A DNA stretch of 38,955 nt from a virus: IMG/VR virus record IMGVR_UViG_3300044814_000035, positions 1-38,955 of that record; one strand, written 5' to 3'. The translations under genes were made by a program, and so were the position numbers. Of this stretch, positions 35,272 through 38,955 are shown one piece after another. The stretch's first letter is position 1, and every line of letters begins with the position of its first letter. Under the pieces are notes generated by a model. It was not told the DNA's origin and made no database searches. It saw nothing but the letters and a program-made list of their open reading frames with translations.

Positions 35272-35708
35272 GGTACAACCTTGCCGACGAAGCTGAGCGC
35301 GGCAAGGCACTCGACCGCCTGATGTCGCTGATGAAGCTGGAGAAGGAGGTCGAGCTCCTTGAAGTCCGCAAGACGCGATCGCTCAAACAGAACGCGTACT
35401 TGCATTTGATAATGGGATATCTCGGCATGGAGATCGGCGAGCCTATGGACGTCGTAAAAGAGATGTACAAGATGGTCAACAAAAATATATACTACCGTCA
35501 GCACGAAGTCTTCGGGGTGAAGTTCAAGGCTCCCAGATCGTCAGCCGATCTGGATGTTAATGAGATGCGTATGAGCATCGATAATTTTCGTGAGTGGTCG
35601 GACAAAAACGGCTATCCGTTGCCGCTCGCTACTGACAACGAGTGGCTCCGAAGCATTGAAAATAAGATGGAAGAGTCAGGTTATAACAATAGGAGTGAGA
35701 AGGTATGA
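35268..35708 (+). CDS. NinB-like recombination protein
   Basis: The 146 residues contain the pattern RSLKQNAYLHLIMGYLGMEI (residues 37-56), which is typical of the lambda NinB/Orf family, with a preceding helical dimer part (LMSLMKLEKEVELLEVRKT). The C-terminal half has REWSDKNGYPLPLATDNEWL. Lambda Orf helps single-strand-binding protein exchange during recombination. The order annealase, exonuclease, NinB-like fits one recombination module. Confidence 0.75.
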   Translation: MRYNLADEAERGKALDRLMSLMKLEKEVELLEVRKTRSLKQNAYLHLIMGYLGMEIGEPMDVVKEMYKMVNKNIYYRQHEVFGVKFKAPRSSADLDVNEMRMSIDNFREWSDKNGYPLPLATDNEWLRSIENKMEESGYNNRSEKV

Positions 35709-36232
35709 TTTATACACCAGAACAGATCGAAAAAATGCTCAGGCCACTACTGGAGACGCTCCAGGCCGATAAACGCCCGGAGGCTGTTGATCAGGCGCTC
35801 GGAGCCCTCTCGGGCTTCATAGCGCAAGATCGGATCGCTTTCATGGATAACGCGCCCAGCGAGACCAGTGACGGCTACCACACTTTCCGGGATCTGTATC
35901 GCTTCAGGCTGTTGTACAATGCCGCGCTGTTCAACGAGTGGGCTGACAAGGGCTTGTATGACACGAGTAAAAGCTACCGGCACTCGGACGGCGAGCTGTG
36001 TTTTGGCAAAGAGAACTATTTCGTCGTCATGGCCGAGCTTCCGACCGGGCAGATCAGCAATCACTACAAGGGCGAACACTGGGATCTGTTCGCGGTACCG
36101 GAAGTCGCTCAAGCGCCGATCTGGGACGGCCATACGGCTCAGATGGTAGCCGATCGGCTAGAAGAGTTTCTCAAGAGTCGCTATCCTAAAGTACAATCAA
36201 AGGATGAAAGTAATGTCAGTCCGTCCCGATAG
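35705..36232 (+). CDS. Conserved phage 'WDGHT' protein
   Basis: These 175 residues include GYHTFRDLYRFRLLYNAALF, KSYRHSDGELCFG, NYFVVMAELPTGQISNHYKG and WDGHTAQMVADRLEEFL. This is a widespread phage protein of unknown function with conserved His and Asp. The N-terminal 50 residues form an extra helical part (MLRPLLETLQADKRPEAVDQ). It could be a metal-binding enzyme, but no activity is known to me. Confidence 0.65.
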   Translation: MIYTPEQIEKMLRPLLETLQADKRPEAVDQALGALSGFIAQDRIAFMDNAPSETSDGYHTFRDLYRFRLLYNAALFNEWADKGLYDTSKSYRHSDGELCFGKENYFVVMAELPTGQISNHYKGEHWDLFAVPEVAQAPIWDGHTAQMVADRLEEFLKSRYPKVQSKDESNVSPSR

Positions 36233-36440
36233 CATCCGAGCCAAAGGCCTCGAGGCTCACGTCAACGCCTACTGTATGAAGGTGACGTCACCTTATCGCT
36301 ACAAAAATCTGGTCGACTGGATCACCCAGGGCGATGAATATGGTGAGCCGGTAAGTGCTGAGTGGCTCCGCCGCCGCTTCGAGGTATCCCGGCCGACTAT
36401 GGAGAAGTGGCTCGCGATCTACAAAGAAGAGCACTCGTGA
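36213..36440 (+). CDS. HTH-type small regulator
   Basis: The 75 residues from ATG 36213 (AAAGGA 8 bases before; ATG 36204 lies in the Shine-Dalgarno itself) contain a helical fold with VSAEWLRRRFEVSRPTMEKW, a good helix-turn-helix, near the end. It likely binds DNA and may regulate the early operon. Confidence 0.6.
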   Translation: MSVRPDSIRAKGLEAHVNAYCMKVTSPYRYKNLVDWITQGDEYGEPVSAEWLRRRFEVSRPTMEKWLAIYKEEHS

Positions 36441-36619
36441 GGTGCTACGCGAACGAGCTCGCGGCCTGGAGCCCTTGCCACTCTCAAGGCACGAAGGACG
36501 GCTATTGTGATCGCCACTGGGATGAGATTTTCAAGGGCATGACGAGCCGCCAGCGGATGATTGAAAAGAAGCATTTAAGTAAGATCCGAAAGGAGAAACA
36601 ACGTGCCAAAATATCGTAA
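36437..36619 (+). CDS. Small Cys/His zinc-binding-like protein
   Basis: 60 residues start at GTG 36437, overlapping the stop before it. The first half, RCYANELAAWSPCHSQGTKD then GYCDRHWD, holds C-C-C-H spacing of a small zinc motif. The second half is basic (KKHLSKIRKEKQRAK), suited to nucleic acid. It ends 17 bases inside the next gene. Confidence 0.5.
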   Translation: MRCYANELAAWSPCHSQGTKDGYCDRHWDEIFKGMTSRQRMIEKKHLSKIRKEKQRAKIS

Positions 36620-36854
36620 AAAGCCAGTAGTCATCGAGGCTATCGAGTTCGTCGATGGTAATGAGCCAGCAATCAGCGAGTTCGTTACTGTGCATGGCGC
36701 TATGTTCGTCAGCCGAGACGAGTTCGTAATTCCTACACTCGAAGGCGATATGACAGCTACTAGAGGCGACTACATCATCAAGGGCGTCCAGGGCGAGTTT
36801 TACCCCTGTAAGCCTGACATCTTCGAGGCCACTTACGAACTTGTATCAGAATAG
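36603..36854 (+). CDS. Conserved small phage protein (KYRKKPVVIEA family)
   Basis: The 83 residues begin with PKYRKKPVVIEAIEFVDGN and end TLEGDMTATRGDYIIKGVQG followed by EFYPCKPDIFEATYE. This is a well-spread phage family of unknown function with an all-beta fold. Start GTG 36603 has AGGAG 7 bases before. It is the last coupled gene of the early operon before an independent leaderless promoter. Confidence 0.75.
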   Translation: MPKYRKKPVVIEAIEFVDGNEPAISEFVTVHGAMFVSRDEFVIPTLEGDMTATRGDYIIKGVQGEFYPCKPDIFEATYELVSE

Positions 36855-36867
36855 ATACCGCTTATGA

Positions 36868-36873
36868 TATAAT
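36868..36873 (+). promoter_or_regulatory. Leaderless extended -10 promoter
   Basis: The sequence TGATATAAT (TG-A-TATAAT) is followed by 7 bases and ATG at 36881. An earlier ATG (36872) overlaps the -10 and cannot be in the transcript, so the start at 36881 is preferred. Confidence 0.6.
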
Positions 36874-36880
36874 GCCGAAT

Positions 36881-37198
36881 ATGAAGAAGCTATTGCTTTC
36901 AGTAGTCGGCATCGTGGCGCTAGTCGTAGTCGTCTCAGCCGGCGTATCGGTAGCGGAGAACCGCTATCACGATCATCAAAAACAAAAACAGGCACAAGCT
37001 GTCGTCTATGTACCAAAAACGTACGCCGATCAGCAAGTGACAAACGTCAAGACTGCCGCCGCCGGCGAATATCAGTCTCTAGTTGTACAGTACAACGGAC
37101 AAGTCGCTGAGTGCCAGAAAGGGCTAGTCGCCTATGGAAAGCTCACTCCGGCTCAAAAAGCACAAACAGCCGCTCCGACGTGCGGCGCTCAGCAATAG
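36881..37198 (+). CDS. Signal-anchored protein, leaderless
   Basis: These 105 residues start MKKLLLSVVGIVALVVVVSA, an N-terminal signal or anchor segment, followed by a basic/polar linker (RYHDHQKQKQAQAVV) and a soluble part of about 65 residues with two Cys (VAECQKGL and APTCGAQQ) that may pair outside the membrane. The overall shape (short cytoplasmic start, anchor, periplasmic/extracellular tail) could be a spanin-like or surface protein. Family not recognised. Confidence 0.6.
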   Translation: MKKLLLSVVGIVALVVVVSAGVSVAENRYHDHQKQKQAQAVVYVPKTYADQQVTNVKTAAAGEYQSLVVQYNGQVAECQKGLVAYGKLTPAQKAQTAAPTCGAQQ

Positions 37199-37424
37199 CG
37201 ACCTCTTCGATTGGCCGCAAGCTAGTCTCGAGGCTATTGTTGGTATTCCTGACATATTAAACGAAACCCTGGCCGACAACTTCGTCGCCGCCGTTCGCAA
37301 AAGAGAAGCACTAAAACAAAAAGGACTAAATTATGACCAAGATACTACACCTATTAAAGCACCGCGAAAAATTGAACTTCGACGATTTGGCCTTCACGGA
37401 CTACTTCGACCGAGCCGAGGGTAA
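37134..37424 (+). CDS. Hypothetical protein overlapping two neighbours
   Basis: These 96 residues overlap the gene before by 65 bases (AAAGGG 10 bases before ATG). The stretch SLEAIVGIPDILNETLADNF to KREALKQKG has good codon use. The last 30 codons (many CGA) do not and overlap the 31-residue gene. The start of the real product may therefore lie later, or translation may end differently. No family was recognised. Confidence 0.4.
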   Translation: MESSLRLKKHKQPLRRAALSNSDLFDWPQASLEAIVGIPDILNETLADNFVAAVRKREALKQKGLNYDQDTTPIKAPRKIELRRFGLHGLLRPSRG

Positions 37425-37428
37425 ATGA
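37333..37428 (+). CDS. 31-residue micro-protein
   Basis: The frame MTKILHLLKHREKLNFDDLA... ends FDRAEGK. AAAGGA stands 7 bases before the ATG, and codon use (TTC GAC GAT, GAC TAC TTC GAC) fits real genes better than the overlapping frame. The next gene starts two bases after its stop. Confidence 0.45.
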   Translation: MTKILHLLKHREKLNFDDLAFTDYFDRAEGK

Positions 37429-37429
37429 T

Positions 37430-37735
37430 ATGTTATCTGATCCGTTCGAGCACTTCTACTCTCACTTGCCCTGGATCCTCCAGCTCCCGGTCTATATCAT
37501 CATAAACGTCGTCCTGATACGCGGCATTATCGGCAACGGTATAATGCAAGAAATCAAACAGCGGAAGGTGCTAGAACATCGTATAGTCGTCAGTATGAGC
37601 AAGCATATCGACAAGTGGACGTCACTCGCTCGCAAGGCGGCGATCGTTCAACATTATCGACTCCATGCACAAGGCGCCGGCCACGACTCGGATAATATCC
37701 TGGACTGTGGTCAGGGTCGATGCGCGATATTGTAA
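37430..37735 (+). CDS. Membrane protein with one span and helical tail
   Basis: These 101 residues contain a hydrophobic span (about 15-35, LQLPVYIIINVVLIRGIIGN) followed by a basic helix and a Cys/His-containing end (HYRLHAQGAGHDSDNILDCG, then QGRC). It ends shortly before a terminator, so it is the last gene of the rightward early unit. Role unknown. Confidence 0.55.
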   Translation: MLSDPFEHFYSHLPWILQLPVYIIINVVLIRGIIGNGIMQEIKQRKVLEHRIVVSMSKHIDKWTSLARKAAIVQHYRLHAQGAGHDSDNILDCGQGRCAIL

Positions 37736-37754
37736 ACGTGCTGGAGTAGTTTAC

Positions 37755-37774
37755 AGCCCCTTCGGGGGCTTTTT
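37755..37774 (+). terminator. Rho-independent terminator ending the early unit
   Basis: AGCCCC (37755-37760), a TTCG tetraloop and GGGGCT (37765-37770) are followed by TTTT. It stands 20 bases after the last stop and leads straight into the next promoter. Confidence 0.85.
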
Positions 37775-37776
37775 GC

Positions 37777-37782
37777 TATACT
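37777..37782 (+). promoter_or_regulatory. Extended -10 promoter fused to the terminator
   Basis: TTTTTGCTATACTG: TG-C-TATACT directly after the U-tract. Start of transcription near 37789, leader about 28 bases with GGAGG before ATG 37817. Confidence 0.6.
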
Positions 37783-37816
37783 GTGCTCACTAACTTAAAT
37801 AGTGGAGGTCAACACT

Positions 37817-38056
37817 ATGTCTGAAGATCAGAAAACTTTATCATTTGGGGAGAAGGCCGTCGGTCTATCGTTCAACCCCTCGAGCAACGAGAACGTGCAA
37901 AAGCTGAAGGAGCAATCGGCCGCGCTGATTGATACGCTCAACACGCTCCGCGAAAACAGCACCGATAACGAAGAGAAGCGGATGTACTCTGTAGCAATAA
38001 CCGAAACCCAGACAGCCCAGATGTGGGGCGTTAAAGCCGCCACCTGGAGCCTATAA
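37817..38056 (+). CDS. Acb2-like cyclic-nucleotide sponge (candidate anti-CBASS)
   Basis: The 79 residues contain GEKAVGLSFNPSSNENVQKL, a charged mid part and AITETQTAQMWGVKAATWSL at the end. That is the pattern of the small helical-hairpin family that includes Acb2 of Pseudomonas phages and Vs.4 of T4 (FNPS...V..LK...A.LID.L..., then a final helix with T..E.A.MWAVKA). Acb2 binds cyclic di- and trinucleotides made by CBASS systems and so stops the abortive response. Start ATG 37817 follows GGAGG by 8 bases. A GTG at 37802 is the Shine-Dalgarno region itself. The gene has its own terminator-fused promoter, in keeping with an independently expressed defence-evasion gene. Family placement is by eye. 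Confidence 0.7.
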   Translation: MSEDQKTLSFGEKAVGLSFNPSSNENVQKLKEQSAALIDTLNTLRENSTDNEEKRMYSVAITETQTAQMWGVKAATWSL

Positions 38057-38283
38057 TGCCCGATACCAGAAAGCCAGAAGACAAGGATCAGTCAGCCAGC
38101 ACAGGCGCGGAAGATGAACAGCGAACATCGCCGACCGCTCAGCCGGTGCCCGATGTGGCTCCCGGGACGGTAGATCCGCCAGAGCAGGGTAATGTCGCCG
38201 GCGATCCCGACGTGGACACGAGCGACGACGCGGAACACAACCCTCCTCAAAACGGCAACGATCCGGCTGATAAAGCCGCCTAG
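38056..38283 (+). CDS. Hydrophilic, probably disordered protein
   Basis: 75 residues, almost all Asp, Glu, Pro, Ala, Gln, Thr and Lys with no hydrophobic core (for example QPVPDVAPGTVDPPEQGNVA). ATG overlaps the Acb2-like stop (TAATG). The stop forms a CTAG overlap with the convergent nuclease gene. The role is unknown; DNA-mimic-like acidity is noted but not strong. Confidence 0.5.
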   Translation: MPDTRKPEDKDQSASTGAEDEQRTSPTAQPVPDVAPGTVDPPEQGNVAGDPDVDTSDDAEHNPPQNGNDPADKAA

Positions 38284-38762
38284 AACGGCATATCGTCGTC
38301 GAATAACTCGACTTTTACACCGAGATATTTGTCGATCATACGCTTAGTCTCGGCATAACCGACACCAAACTCGGCTTTATAGCCTTTGGCGCGTTGCCTT
38401 TCGAGGAACGCGCCCTCTTTTTGTATTTGCGGATCCGCTGATAATGAGCCGTTCTTGAGGATCGGCCGGACGCCTTCGCGCTTGAGCTCTATAAAGAGGC
38501 CGTGATAGCCCTCACGCGGCTCAGCGATAAAGATATCGACCCAGCCGTTACGACTAGCCATAGCCAGCCGAGCGTCGTTCTGGCCTTTAGTTAGGAAGGC
38601 GCCCGAAGCCCAGTCACAGTAAAAGTCCACCTGAACCGGGTACGCGTTCAGGTCACTTACGAGGGTACGCTGAATAATGCGCTCGCGTTGCTTAGCGGTA
38701 CCACGACCGCCCTCTTCGGCGCTTTTACGGATGTACTGAACTGACTGGCGATGCTGAGGCAT
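38280..38762 (-). CDS. VRR-NUC domain nuclease, leaderless
   Basis: The 160 residues from ATG 38762 show a VRR-NUC core: a basic start (MPQHRQSVQYIRK), G73-W-V-D76 in NGWVDIFIAEP, E92-L-K94 in GLFIELKREG, and a helix with EGAFLERQRAKGYKAEFGVG. The D-...-E-x-K residues are the PD-(D/E)xK metal site. Such nucleases act on branched DNA, for example Holliday junctions. The ATG at 38762 was chosen because a TATAAT ends 6 bases before it; the longer frame to 38894 runs across the neighbouring gene and is compositionally poor. The gene converges on the acidic-protein gene. Confidence 0.8.
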   Translation of the reverse strand: MPQHRQSVQYIRKSAEEGGRGTAKQRERIIQRTLVSDLNAYPVQVDFYCDWASGAFLTKGQNDARLAMASRNGWVDIFIAEPREGYHGLFIELKREGVRPILKNGSLSADPQIQKEGAFLERQRAKGYKAEFGVGYAETKRMIDKYLGVKVELFDDDMPF

Positions 38763-38768
38763 AGCGCC

Positions 38769-38774
38769 ATTATA
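38769..38774 (-). promoter_or_regulatory. Leaderless promoter of the VRR-NUC gene
   Basis: Read leftward: GTTATATAATGGCGCTATG, with TATAAT followed by 6 bases and ATG at 38762. No TG extension and no -35 consensus. Confidence 0.55.
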
Positions 38775-38779
38775 TAACG

Positions 38780-38955
38780 CTAGTGGCTGAAGTCTTCGGT
38801 AGGTGCGGCGGTGATCGGTAGGCCGCCGGCTGGAACAGCGGCATTTTTGGCCTCGTTGATAGCAGTAGCTTCGGCGATCTTGCCAGTGAACCATCCGCCG
38901 ATGATCTTATAGAGCGGCTTGACGGCGTAGATGTACACCGGCTGAGTGGCCGCGT
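38780..38955 (-). CDS. C-terminal part of a small membrane-associated protein (cut by window edge)
   Basis: The frame enters at the right edge and ends with TAG at 38780-38782, giving about 57 residues: AATQPVYIYAVKPLYKIIGG, WFTGKIAEATAINEAKNAAV and a Pro/Ala-rich end to FSH. The aromatic/hydrophobic start suits the end of a membrane segment. It is leftward like the N-terminal piece at 1-201, and joined to it would make a holin-sized protein of about 125 residues. The frames fit if the circle lacks one base (or 4, 7 and so on) between the two window ends. Confidence 0.6.
   Translation of the reverse strand, partial: AATQPVYIYAVKPLYKIIGGWFTGKIAEATAINEAKNAAVPAGGLPITAAPTEDFSH

Noticed and set aside
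38763-38894. Longer start for the VRR-NUC gene
   Set aside because: It overlaps the edge-cut gene in a shifted frame and its residues are Arg/Cys-rich noise. TATAAT lies just before ATG 38762.
1-38955. Integrase, attachment site, repressor, CRISPR array, insertion sequence
   Set aside because: Searched by eye on both strands; none found. Temperate life style is therefore unsupported.
1-38955. Alternative genetic code (UGA or UAG recoded)
   Set aside because: TGA, TAG and TAA all end well-supported genes, often inside stop/start overlaps.

Overview
The window looks like an almost complete genome of a short-tailed (podovirus-like) double-stranded DNA phage, about 39 kb and about half G+C. It uses TAA, TAG and TGA as ordinary stops, so a UGA-recoded host (Gracilibacteria or Mycoplasma type) is excluded. 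No integrase, phage repressor, DNA or RNA polymerase, helicase, primase, tRNA or CRISPR array was seen. The host cannot be fixed from sequence. The capsid protein resembles those of phages of Gram-positive bacteria. LysM and CHAP proteins imply a peptidoglycan wall, and a secreted CAP-domain protein together with many leaderless genes would fit a Gram-positive-like or candidate-phylum (for example Saccharibacteria) host. That last point is only a hypothesis.

Layout. Bases 1-25.2 kb are read leftward. From right to left they hold a replication initiator with iterons inside its gene, small late genes, small terminase, three micro-genes, and a large terminase split into two genes (ATPase and nuclease) by two small ORFs. 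Portal, scaffold, major capsid and decoration-like proteins follow, then internal virion proteins including one of 1646 residues, tail adaptor, tail nozzle-like protein, fibre, a LysM protein and a membrane protein cut by the left edge. Bases 25.4-31.0 kb are read rightward and hold an accessory and lysis operon: CAP protein, zinc-binding and HTH proteins, a J-domain protein, an HEXXH protein, a Fic protein, a CHAP endolysin and a 33-residue membrane protein. Bases 32.0-37.7 kb are a rightward early operon: single-strand annealing protein, YqaJ-type exonuclease, NinB-like protein and several conserved phage proteins of unknown role. At 37.8-38.3 kb lies an Acb2-like anti-CBASS candidate with its own promoter. 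It converges on a leftward VRR-NUC nuclease.

The two edges each cut a leftward ORF. The left piece is the N-terminal half and the right piece the C-terminal half of what reads like one membrane (holin-like) protein, so the molecule probably closes into a circular map with very few bases missing.

Regulation is unusually legible. Most operons start at an extended -10 element of the form TGnTAnnnT, with or without a -35. Several single accessory genes have their ATG exactly 6-7 bases after the -10, so their transcripts should be leaderless. The long operons instead use Shine-Dalgarno sites and stop/start overlaps (ATGA, TAATG). Two promoters are fused directly to the U-tract of an upstream terminator, and two convergent gene pairs share a CTAG stop overlap. 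The replication gene carries five copies of a CGCC-N6-GGCG repeat beside an AT-rich segment, resembling a lambda-type origin, and is preceded by two promoters each with one copy of a 12-bp inverted repeat.
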